DNA of 64,000 bases from Atopsyche davidsoni (Eukaryota; Arthropoda; Insecta; Trichoptera; Hydrobiosidae). Both the position numbers and the translations under genes were made by a program. Where the stretch lies: NCBI GenBank assembly GCA_022113835.1, contig JAILWY010000023.1:10788001-10852000 (forward strand). The letters are read 5' to 3'. Under the pieces are notes generated by a model. That model was not told where the DNA came from and did not search any database. It saw nothing but the letters and a program-made list of their open reading frames with translations. Below, one piece after another: positions 10,836-21,962 of the stretch. How positions within the stretch are numbered: position 1 is the first letter of the stretch; each line of letters begins with the position of its first letter.

Positions 10836-12719
10836 CTCGGCAATGCTTTATTACAGTAGTAAAATATTTAGTATCGATTGCCACACGGGCCGTCATATTC
10901 GCGAACTGAATTACGCTTTTATGCCGTGTTTAAAAACACCTACAGCTTAGCATGGAACATCAGATTTCATGGTAAAATATAGGATTTTTTGACATTTAGA
11001 TCACAATATATTTTTCACACATTACATAATATGATTGAGAAAGGACTACATATCATAAAATTAAATGTGCAAAAATATATATGCTGTATTATGTAATAGG
11101 AATTAGAATTGTTTTCGTTGTTGTTGCACCTCAAAACTGTTTATGAAAAGTGTTATTATAAAGTACACGAAATAATGATATAAACATTGGACCCACTTAC
11201 CAATAAACACAGACGTATCCTTGGGCCTAAACCAAAGAACTCAAAACTAATAATTATTAACTAATTAAAAGTATCTGTCAATTTTTTTTTTATTTATAAT
11301 ATTTTAGAATAATTAACTGTAAACAGTACAATCTTCGAGATACTAGGTTGTATATTCAAGTAAATTTTCCATAAAGTACAAAAGATCTTCTTCACGAAAA
11401 ATATCTCACCAATGCCACACATTTCTTATGAAATTACAACAAAGCTTACTGCGGAATCTTCCCAAGCATTCATCAAATCGGATGATTTCTATCCACCAAG
11501 TTGTAAATCACAAAATTTACAAAACGAAAATAGTATTCACAATTTGCAAGACAATGCCGCCGACAGATGCCAGGATTCACATGCATAAAGAACCAATAAA
11601 GATGCGATTGAACCTGATCTTTGATATCCACGATTGTTCGGTCCATTGTTATTACCATATTCCCATAGTTATACATTTCCCCGGCATTTTGCCTTGGCAC
11701 GGGCCGGCACGTATAGCGTATACCCCTACATAATAATTATCCAGGCATTAAATTAATAAAATTACAAAACAACCCGTAAATCGTGAGCGATGCAAAATTT
11801 CTATTGCCGGCTGCGTGTATGGCGAGTTAGCCCCAGCGATGCCAAAACCTTGGCTTTCAACTACATTTATTTTATGTATTACATATGTTACAAATATTTA
11901 CTCGAAACTCCAGGTGAATATTTGGCATTACAAATAAAAGTTAATTGGAATACCTGGCTATCATACGTTTTTGCTTAAAGGTTCATTATGTACCAACAAC
12001 ATATGAATTTTCAAAATACCCATTCTACAAATTGCTTGAAATTAGTTTACTGAAATATTTTGTGAGTGTTGCCTTTTTTGCGTAATGTATATTTTTATCA
12101 AATGAACTAAACGAATTTGTTAATACTGTAGTCACCTACGAATATCTTGTGAGTAATTATGAAAATAATTTGAATCAAGTTGTTTGTTTTCATATTAAAT
12201 ATTAATATTAAACTACTGCCCGTAACAAAAAAACAGTAGTTATTGACCTCAGAAATTGTCTTTTTTATGAATATAGGTCAGTGTAAAAAAAGTTTTCCGT
12301 TATAATGAATGTCATTCTTTGGGTTACTCACTATGCGATATTTGATTTCGATTAACGTGATATTTATAATAATATAATAAAAAATATTGAAATAAAAAAA
12401 ATATATACTGTACATATTATAATATGATGTAGTTTATATAAGTAAGAAATTCACCCGTTAAGGTATTCTAATAGCATCAATTTAAGTAAGACAAAACTTA
12501 TGTTCATGCAGTAAATAAGATAAATACATACGATTTGTTGTGCTTGTTTCTAAGAACTCCGAATGTGTGATGTTTAAACAAATAAGGTAAGTATGCACTT
12601 AGGTATATTAAAAGGTTTACCAAAGTCGTATCAATAATAAATTACTCCACCCCATTCAACAGGAAGACATATTTTAATCAAAACACATAAATCTTAACAA
12701 ATCATTCTCTTGTCACGGA
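10836..12719. other. AT-rich spacer
   Basis: The complementary open frames at 11428-11733 (+) and 11473-11700 (-) overlap each other and carry no motif. An isolated donor-like AAG/GTAAGT occurs near 12588 without a supporting exon. Confidence 0.5.
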
Positions 12720-12900
12720 GTTCAGTTTAAAAGCTTTTTTGGGCGCAGTGGGCATTCACCCTGCCTTTAAAGCGACTTCCGATACGTGTTGTTATCTCCG
12801 GGCCTTTTATTGGAGGACTCGCGAAGTAAAAAGTTCCCGAGAATCACCTGTTCGAGACTCGGCGGACGAACCGCGCGCGAGCTATATTCGGTTTGAAAAA
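12720..12900. other. GC-rich island with a Hox/Abd-B-type word and a miR-124-like match
   Basis: The island holds TTTTATTG (12805-12812). At 12751-12768, GGCATTCACC and TGCCTTT are complementary to the 3' part and the seed of the conserved animal miR-124. No precursor hairpin is present, so this is not a microRNA gene. Confidence 0.3.
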
Positions 12901-13131
12901 TCGTGATCGGATGTTTTCATATAGTTACAGAATATGGGAACAAACTTTTGTTAAGAGCCACCTTGACACATTTTTCTTTTATATATTTTTTGGTACAATT
13001 TTCAAATTTGCTGGTTCCATTAGCGCATACACTTTTATTATATGTTAAGTAAAAAAAAAAATTAGATCAATTTCTACTGTGAAATCATAGGTCGAAATGA
13101 TGTTTTTTTTTAAATATCATATGGAAGAGTT

Positions 13132-13650
13132 TTGAGCGCAAAACTAAGCCGATCTACTGTGCGTTTCTCTCGCACTGATTACGAAAGGAATTCGTACTAT
13201 TCTGAGCAAATGCAGCGAAATTGTCTTTCGTCCATCTGGGTTATGTCATTTACGATACTCGCACAGCAAAATATCGAGTATCTTTGCGTTTCAAAAAAAC
13301 TTTTATCCACGTTAAGTAGCAGGTTGCAAACAAAGCGATTAGCGTGTTCCTCGTGCTTTTGGCTTTGTTCTATGAGCCTCCGCCGCGGCCACAGGAATTC
13401 GTTTTGTGAAATGAAGTGTCAATATGAATTACCATCGCGGGAACAAGAGTTCAACATACTGGGGCAGTCACTTGATACTGTCGCGGAGACCGACTGGCTC
13501 ACGACCAGGAAAGCGAACTTCGCGGCAAAGTCGGTAATACGATCGTTGATATTTGTCAGATTCATCGTGGATAGATTAACTCAAGGCTGCATAAATTTAA
13601 AACATATTTTTTTAAATTTATTTACCACGTTCAGTAAATATCTTTATTAA
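13132..13650 (+). other. Unassigned 172-codon open frame, probably not a gene
   Basis: This is the longest open frame apart from the mariner. It begins at a TTG, has its first ATG well inside, shows no family motif or signal peptide, and its last 30 codons run into AT-rich spacer. Base composition is more balanced than in the neighbouring DNA. It could be a decayed transposon segment or chance openness. I do not recognise it. Confidence 0.25.
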
Positions 13651-16600
13651 AACACGTACCCTGTTATTTCCCGTCATTAGCTTGTGAAATAATAATATAA
13701 GCGTATCAAAGAATTTCAATATACGCATTTTCGCTAAACGATAAAATTATTAATTCAAAAACTTGTATTTTTTCATATTCATAATATTATCTTTATACTT
13801 GAAATGCATTGAATGTCATTTAATATATGGGAAATTGTGTTTGTCTGATTTGTGGTTTTATCATAAAATATTTATTTTTAATTATGTTACCTGTGAGACA
13901 GTCAACCAATTATTTGTTGAACAAGTTGCAAACATGTTCCGGGCGTGATTTGTACTCCCAATATTCTAGTTATTTTCATTGACTGGCGGCATTATGAGAA
14001 CAATCAAGACCGTACACATTACTTTTAACGAGTTTTTTTAAGCTGTCTTTTTAAACTATAAGTATAGATATTAAAACGAAACGGATACTTTGTTATGACC
14101 CACAACAGGTGAGTAAAAACAACAACAACACATCTGTAGTGAAGCTTTATTTTTATTGGATTTTAGTATCTTCTCTTCTAAGCTTCTATTATTTTATGGC
14201 ATCAAAAAACTTAATTGTTTTTAAAGAGGATGTAATGTATATCATCATGTGGGTGTGCCACTTTACTAAAATTGATCATCATTGTTTGAACAATGTTCAA
14301 GGATAAAAATATAACTAATAAATATAGCTATATTTATAAATATAGCTTTATAATTAAATATAGTGGCTATATTTGATTTTGATTTTATCTGAGTTTTGCT
14401 TGAGTTTGCAGTCTACCAGCTGTTAATGAGACCCGGCAGCGTTGGACTGTTTTTTGATTTTTAAATGTATAATAGTTTTTAGAACAATGTTCATATCAAT
14501 ATATATTCTATGCGAAGTGATTAAATCCACAATTCAACACCAAAAACAAGAATTCTGGCTTCTTGGTTCCTCAGAGTCACGTGCCATTCTACTGATCGCT
14601 TGTCAAACTGTAATGTTATTGAGTATATTTTAATTTTTGTCTTTTATATTGTTTAACAATAAAGAAGACGTCACACGTTCTAGTCCTTTGTCATTCTTAT
14701 TGTCATGAACTATAGACTAAAAAATTATAAATTAAATTGTATGTTATTATTGTACGATCAAACAACTTACTTGCAACGGCAAAGCAAATTATCTACTTTA
14801 CAAAGTAAAATAAATTAGATTATTTTTTTGATAAAAAAAAAAAAACATCACATGATACTCAAAACTCACATTACTTAACAAGGTTCTAGATTAGAAAATA
14901 ATTAGATATTTATAGTTGGCGGCGGGGCGAGTGCTTGACAGTACGTACTAACGGAACGAAGGATACCAATCACGAGTTCAATGAAACAGCCAGTCACCTC
15001 ACTTATGCCGCTGATTTCAAAAGTTTACAGGGAATCTTCCGATGGCTTTTTGTAAGACGTGATGAAGTAGATACCAACAGTTTAAAATTAACGCCGACTC
15101 TTTTTTTAAAGGCGATGAGCTCTATCAACACAGCAAGGCGGGCCGTTGTCGGTGTAGGCTCGACTGACCAGGGTAATCACGTAATCATCTATTAATGATT
15201 AAATCAATGATTAGATAATTTTATATAGAAGTGTTTTTCAATTTCAATAAGTAAAATAATGTTTGAATGTCGTATAAGAGTTTGAACAATGTTATTACTC
15301 CATCGGCCAGCAGCAGCGCGTTATTAAAATCGATTATAAATAACATTCGATACCTGTTACATATTTTCGATAATTATACGAAATTCACAATATATAGATT
15401 TTTTTAATGCCTAATTATACATTTATGTACAATAATGGAATGATGTGGTTAAGTAAAACAGAGATCACGTCTCCCAGAGTCAGGCATTATGTCACAGGTT
15501 TATTGTCTGTTTTCAGGAAGCATTTCTTGTCAGCTTTACATTGTATTATGTTTTGCCCAATCTACTCAAAAGTGTTATTAAACATGTTTTAACAATTCAA
15601 TGCTGCTGTGGAATTCTTCAGTGATGATGTATATAATTTCGTGTGATAAAATATTTGTACATCACTGAGAGATCGATTAAATAGAATTTTAAAGAAACAC
15701 GTGAAAATCAGTATTTCGATTTAGGTAAGTATTTATAATGTTAAACATTTATTTTTTTATATTGTAAAATAAATTCGGACAGCGTTTTCTTCAACCAGTG
15801 AGTTAAATTTGAAGCATTTCAGAATTGATCTTTGATACCTTTGACCTCGATCGCTTTGATTATGAAATGTTCTCAACACCAAAAAAAGTATTACACAAAG
15901 AAACTCGATCTATATTTTTTTAAAATAAAACTAAATCTTATGATTTTAGTGTTTTTGGTGTTCGCCAGTCCTTCACTACCGCGCACGGCAGTGCGACTAT
16001 TGCCGACTGGCTTCAACAGCTTCGTGATGTAGTGTTGTGATCTCCAGTGGGGGTTATCATCCAAACAAGTTACGCCTTCTAACGCCGTAACCTCTACATT
16101 TCCCCTACCATTTTTATTTCTCACGCGTTTCAAATCTTTTATCGTCTTTCAATTATTACTCCTTGGCGTCACGATCTTATCCCGAAAATTATTGGACGAA
16201 CAGTGTACTGTTAAATCTTTTGTCTGGGTGAGTTTTTTTTAATGATGTTCGTTGATAACAGCTGTCTAATAAGTATTCTTAAACATTATTATTAATTAAT
16301 ATAATAACAGCATACATATTGCTTTGCAATAATTGCGTAGGTAACATGCTTAAATTACTAGTATATACGTATTAGATTTTATTAAGAGTATTTTCAGAAG
16401 TTATAGCCGCACAGTGACGTGCTCAATAATAATATATTTGATTTTGTCGAGGGTTAAAATTGCACACACGATATTATCGTTTTATTTATTATTTATTTAA
16501 TTATCAGTTTTATAAATCTGTATATATATTACCCAAGAACGAGAGGTATTTTAGATAAAGGAAATAAGTTATCCCACTTAACTAGATATGAGGAGTAATG

Positions 16601-18914
16601 TTAAAAATTGAAATGCTTAATATTTATAGATATTTGCAATGAGCGCATAAGTTGAAATACAGGAAATAATGTTCAACTCGAAGTAGAAACTTTGAGCTTG
16701 CAGTGGTTTTTCTGCTATATAAACAAACAATAAATATGATAGTTTGGAAAGATCTAATATTTTTGATAAAACAAAGATGTGACAGAGTCGGACCAGATGA
16801 ATTAGTAGTAAAAGTTTCGCGAGGGATACTGATAAGCGCGTTATAAATCACAGTCTTAACTTTCTTTTGCTTATACATAAAAAAAATTATTAGACTCATA
16901 ATTTGATAATCTGATTTTTTATATGCTTGTTTTTCTCACACACGATTGGATGATGATTATTTATTATGGCAATTGTTCAATGATGATAATAAATTTGCTG
17001 AGGCATGAAGTGGCGCGGCGCCATCTTTAGACCATAATATTTACCGGGTTGTCGCACCTGGGGCGATCGTGAGATGAATTGATTTATTAAGGTGGTGTTT
17101 ACCTATCTTTTAAAATAAATCTCAAAGTGCGCTCTAAGTACGTCTGTATTTTTTATTTCCTATACACGGTTTGATTCGATTCGATCAGGACAAGACGGCC
17201 GGGTTTTGTATTTCTTATCTATTATCTATACAGACGTGGTATAAAATTGTTTCTAGCTTAAAATATTCTTTCTCCGGTCAGTTTGCGGCTAGTGAAGTAT
17301 TAAAGGTTATTTCATATTTCGTTTAGTTATGGAACTTGCATTTTAATTTAAAAATGTAGAATTCTTTAAAACAACACACTGACCGACAGGAGTGGTAACA
17401 CAGTTAAAGCATATATATTTATGTTACTACGTTTATATAATAAACCATTGCATGTTATTTTTTATTTGTAAATCTTATTCATTTCACCTCATGGGTCACA
17501 TTTTAACAATGTTTGTTTGTTAAATTGATTGCACATGTCTCTACATAATTCAATTCAATAGACAAAATCTACATTCCATACAATGGTCTGTCTATAAAAA
17601 AAAAACTCTACAAACTTCACTAGCCCTAATCTTCAATCTGAACGCATACACTCTTGGAATAAAATAAAGCGCTAGGAATGCATGTGTGGGTGAGGGGAGT
17701 GTCCCGAGTCGAGCGAACATTTCATTAAGATTCAGTGCCCGCCCGCTAAAACCCCCTGTAATTTACTGAAAGATGTAACAATACACCTGCCTGGTAATTT
17801 CACTTTCAAAAGGTCAAGACAAGTACAGCCTCCGCCATACAAGATACGTGGATGACCGCACGATGCTGCATCTAGCGTGTGATCAAAATTCATAAATATT
17901 AAATAGTAAGAACGCATTATGTTGTTAATGAGCAAGCACGTTCTGTAAAAATCGTGAACAATATTGGTACAAAACAAAATTAACTTATAATTGAAATTAA
18001 AAATTTGACAGAATATTTAGTATTATTTTTAAGGTGCAGGTGTTGTAAACAAATAAAAAAAATGCTTTTTTCGTGGGTGCATTATGTTTAAATACGCAAA
18101 ATTAACACTTTTTACAGCCGCTTTATTGGATCCTCTTTATGTAGAACGAAGCATTAATGAAGGCGATAAATAAACTTTACCGTCGATTAAGTAATCAAAT
18201 AATATCATGAATGGTCGTTTTGGAAGATCGTTATATTCCGCGCGAACAAATTGACCATCCGAGACCGCTCTTTAGCATCCATCCACATGTTTGAAATGCT
18301 AATTCCGAGTGATTTATTATAAGAAAATAACCGATAATTTGTTTTTTTTTTCTTTCGTCACGTTTTTAAATAAATCTTTGACGAAAGCAGCGCTTTGGGA
18401 GTTGCTAAAACTTTGAGGTTGAATAATAACGATTGTGTTGAGAAGAACATATAGTTTTTTGACAATTTACTACTATTGCAAACAAAAGGTATGAAGTCAG
18501 GTATATCATAAAGTTGCAATCATAAACTGTAACGTTAGAATAGAATACTGATTTAATATTATGTTCATCCATTTCAAAAATCTGCATATCGCTGCTTGTA
18601 AAGTAACAATTGCATAAATAATTGGGTAGCTTTCACGTTCCTTGGATTGATGCCGCGCTGCACTTATCACTTGGTCATAATAATACGATCTGCAACTGAA
18701 AAAATACAGTACTTTTCACAATGATATACAATGAAATATATATTTTTTAAATTAATTAGTATCACCATATCAAAAAAGCTCTAATCATCCAATGAACTTA
18801 AAAGTACTAAAAGCTCTTTTAGCTACTTTTCATATCCGAAATAAATATAATTAGCCCCTTGATATATTTAAAACTATCACTTATATATGCATGGTTAGTG
18901 GATATCGATTAACA
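13651..18914. other. AT-rich spacer with small GC-rich patches
   Basis: No gene was recognised. Isolated donor-like words occur at 14109 (CAG/GTGAGT) and about 15720 (TAG/GTAAGT). The repeated word AATATAGC occurs at 14320-14375. A short GC patch at 16980-17070 contains GCGCCATCTTT, a Pho/YY1-like GCCAT word. Open frames such as 14935-15195 (+) and 16624-16899 (-) have no motifs. Confidence 0.45.
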
Positions 18915-19200
18915 CGTGCTGGACTATCAGCCGGTGGATTTGTTCATTGATCTTGCATCATCAGAGCGGCTCCATGTGGCGGAGCTGCCTGCACCGCCAG
19001 GGCCGAGACTTCGTGCGGTCTTATGTTAATGGCGGATCGCTCCTTGGGCTGACCTCCTAATTACCGAGCATCATGGCCGGCCGTGGGAATCGTGCCCACT
19101 CTTGGTCTTTTTCTGGTCTTTAGTTTTTACCTGCGATATATGGTCTGAATATGATGCTTCGGGGAGGAGCGGCTGCGTGGCTCGAGGGTAGATTTTATTT
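18915..19200. other. GC-rich island with a homeodomain word
   Basis: The island has no good coding frame. It includes CTAATTACC (19057-19065), a homeodomain-type site, in GC-rich surroundings. It may be a conserved non-coding element. Confidence 0.35.
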
Positions 19201-19696
19201 TGATATTTGTATTGTTATTAAATCCGCTACGGAATATAAATTTCTCCAATGTTCTTTTACTCGTCTCTGTTTACATTTATATATTGAATGTAGTTATAGC
19301 AAAGCTTCACTGAAAATTTAAAAATTTGTAATAGTATCAATATCTTTTGACGTACAATTTTTCAGGAGTAGTTTTTACAAATACGAGTACTTGTTTGTTG
19401 ATAATATGCTGCTGCTATTTGTTTCTCGAGTTTTCTCAAATTTCGAGTTAATAACATAATGATAACGCACGTTGTAAATTATAGAGGACATTTGATGGTA
19501 TTTAGTATTTACATTTGCTTGTAGACGTGTTTTTGAGAGTAATGGGTTCCCTCGTACGAGACTTCATTACCCCGACTCATGGTCTCTCCGGCTGCTGCGC
19601 CGGGCCGCTCGTGATGGGCGGTGAGGCATGATGTGCGTTTTCACGATCTTTCATATTCACGACTCGTTTTTATTTATACTTCCATTATGTAACGGC

Positions 19697-19725
19697 GGGG
19701 CGGGGCGGGGGGAGGCGGGGAGGGG
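19697..19725 (+). other. Potential G-quadruplex tract
   Basis: Five runs of four or more G (19697-19700, 19702-19705, 19707-19712, 19717-19720, 19722-19725) are separated by loops of one to four bases. This satisfies the usual G-quadruplex pattern. It lies about 115 bp left of the mariner end and is a strong contrast to the AT-rich setting. Confidence 0.85.
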
Positions 19726-19841
19726 CGGTGTTTTGGCTCGCAGATATATGGCGCTAATACCGAAAACACAAAAAAACCTTCAATCCGCGATTCGGGCTTC
19801 GCCTTGCGACTTAGCCTTGCCATGTACACGATATGGTTATA

Positions 19842-21115
19842 CCAGGTGTACTTGTAATTAATTTCCGGTTTTTTTGTAAATAAAACACAATATTGCAAGA
19901 GAAGTGTTAAAGATATTTTATTCAAAATATTTTCCATCGTTTTCTATATATTTTTCCCACCTTTCCGGTAATTTGTGGATACCACGCCAATAGAATTGAC
20001 TGTCTTTGGTGGTGAACCACTCGGTGAGCCAATTTCGAAAATTTTCATAAGAATCGAAGCGCTGCTCAGAAAGTGCGTGGCCCAGCAAAGCAAAGAGGTA
20101 GTAGTCCGATGGAGCCAGGTCTGGTGAGTAAGCCGCATGATCAAACATTTCCCACTGGAGTTGTTCCAGCGTGTCGCGAACGCGTTTCGACTTATGCGAT
20201 GGTGCAATGTCATGGAGCAAAATCACCTGCTTCTGTCTTTCTTTATATTCTGGTCGGTTTTCCGCAATCGCTCGGCTCAAATCTTTGATTTGTTGTTCGT
20301 AGTGAACGGCGTTCACAGTTTCACCAGGTTTCAGCAGTTCAAAGTAGATAACACCGGTCTGGTCCCACCACACACACAGCATGGCCTTCCGACCGAAACG
20401 ATTTGGCCGTGCCGTCGATGTTGATGCTTCACCTGGATTCACCCACGATTTTTTGCGGTTAGGGTTCTCTAAAAAAATCCATTTTTCATCGCCAGTAACA
20501 ATACGATGCAGAAAAGACTTTCTTTTGTATCGTTGAAGCAGCATTTCACATGTCACTTTTCGATTTTCCATTTGCCTCTCGGTCAGTTCATGCGGCACCC
20601 ACTTTCCGCACTTCTGAATTTTTCCCATGGCTCGCAGACGTTTGGAGATTGCTTGCTGTTGAGCTCCCAGCGCTTCTGCAAGCTGTCGTTGCGTTTGCGT
20701 ATCGTCTTCATCCAATAACGCTTGCAATTCGACGTCATCAAACGATTTTCGCTTGCCGGAGCGTGCGACGTCGTTCAGGTCGAAATCTCCTTTTTTGAAT
20801 TGTCGAAACCACGTTTCACATGTTCGAAGTGTTAAAGCATGATTGCCATAAACTTCGGTGGCTCTCGGACACTTTTTCCCCTTGATTAAACATGAAAAGC
20901 AATGCATGGCGCATATGTTCAAAATTCGGTACGAATGCAGACATCTTTGACACGCAATAAAAACTTTCTAAAATAATTTTTTAGGAAAACGTCAACGCCG
21001 TTTAGACACTCAATAACTACTTAACAAAATGACATATAAGTGCTACCAACAGCAAAGCAAAATACAGAACACCATCTATCGAAAAAAACCGGAAATTAAT
21101 TAGGAGTACACCTGG
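19842..21115 (-). mobile_element. Mariner DNA transposon, cecropia-type, 1274 bp
   Basis: The 34-bp terminal inverted repeats at 19842-19875 and 21082-21115 begin CCAGGTGTACT and differ at two adjacent positions. Each end is flanked by a TA dinucleotide (19840-19841 and 21116-21117), the expected target duplication. The interior carries one minus-strand transposase gene. Length and layout match full-length mariners. Near-identical ends suggest a fairly recent insertion, but the transposase frame is damaged, so the copy is probably not autonomous. Confidence 0.95.
19918..20922 (-). pseudogene. Mariner transposase, nearly full length, N-terminal frame broken
   Basis: The 334-residue frame reads through two helix-turn-helix regions (about 30-55 and 74-98), the WVPHEL motif (108-113) and the DD34D catalytic core. 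The catalytic aspartates are D145 in TGDEKW, D238 in HDIAPSH and D273 in YSPDLAPSDYYLF. The family motif HDN is HDI here. The C-terminus, with WRGIHKLPERWEKYIE, is typical of the cecropia subfamily. The frame opens with TTG, and its first 20 or so residues are unlike the family. The family-like N-terminus (MRHALLFMFNQG) lies in a different frame starting at the ATG at 20912-20914. The two frames meet near 20850-20862, where a few bases appear to be missing. The enzyme would cut and paste at the inverted repeats, but this copy is most likely inactive. Confidence 0.92.
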
Positions 21116-21117
21116 TA

Positions 21118-21877
21118 TTCTTATTATAGTAAGCACTTACAGATATCGCACCCTAAATATAAAGAAAAAAGGTCGTAACTAAATATAACTCCACAAAAAA
21201 TATTTCGATAATGAATTATGACTATAAAGTCACGATCGTGATAAAAATTGATCTAGTACTAGTACCAATGCATGTTAAAATAAGCAATCTTAATACTCAT
21301 TGTATGTTTTATTCTAAAAATATTTAATACGTTTGAGAGTGTCACCTTTGAATAAACCATTTCTCATTTTTCATTCACTTTACATATCCTAATGCAATCA
21401 AATATTAAATGTAGCAAATTTGGCTTTTGCTGTAGAAAACTCCCGTGCGCCGATTGGCAGATCGTAAAGCAGAATTCCAATTATGTCCTTCAAAGGAAAT
21501 CGGAGATCGTGAATCTCTCGCATGCTCTCGAGTACATCTATCAGATGAAGGAAGAAGACTCCCTTGACATGATATGCTTAATACGAGGAGACTTCGTAGG
21601 ACCTGATACAAGTCATGCTTCTATACATGCAGCTTGGGTTCATTCAACGTTGCTATTTTCTAGGGTGTCTCATCAGTTAAATAAATTTGTTTTGTGATGG
21701 TTTTCAGCTTCTGATTACAGTTGATTTCGCGATCGTGTGAAGCTAACCCTTTTAAGATCTGGTCGACCGCGACATAGGCGCGGCCGCCAAACGAAGTCTC
21801 GCTTCCTTGAGTTACTCCGGCAAGTAGATTAGATGAAGACATGGCTGAACGGAAGGCCTGTTTTTTTCTGTAATACA

Positions 21878-21881
<4 letters not shown>
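21118..21881. other. Spacer between mariner and microsatellite
   Basis: Opposing open frames at 21392-21697 (+) and 21405-21611 (-) overlap and have no recognisable domain. The composition at 21430-21650 is more balanced than the surroundings, so an old repeat is possible. Confidence 0.35.

Positions 21882-21955
<74 letters not shown>
21882..21955. repeat. (TA)n microsatellite, about 37 units
   Basis: An uninterrupted TA dinucleotide array of about 74 bp. The Tyr-Ile run in the minus-strand open frame 21660-22133 is only this repeat. The length is likely to vary between individuals. Confidence 0.97.

Positions 21956-21962
<7 letters not shown>

Noticed and set aside
12745..12770. miR-124 gene on the minus strand
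   Set aside because: The seed-side sequence is altered and there is no complementary arm nearby to form a hairpin.
14095..14108. Short coding exon before the CAG/GTGAGT donor
   Set aside because: Only 14 bases follow the ATG, there is no promoter signal, and the exon would end in phase 2, unlike the other candidates.
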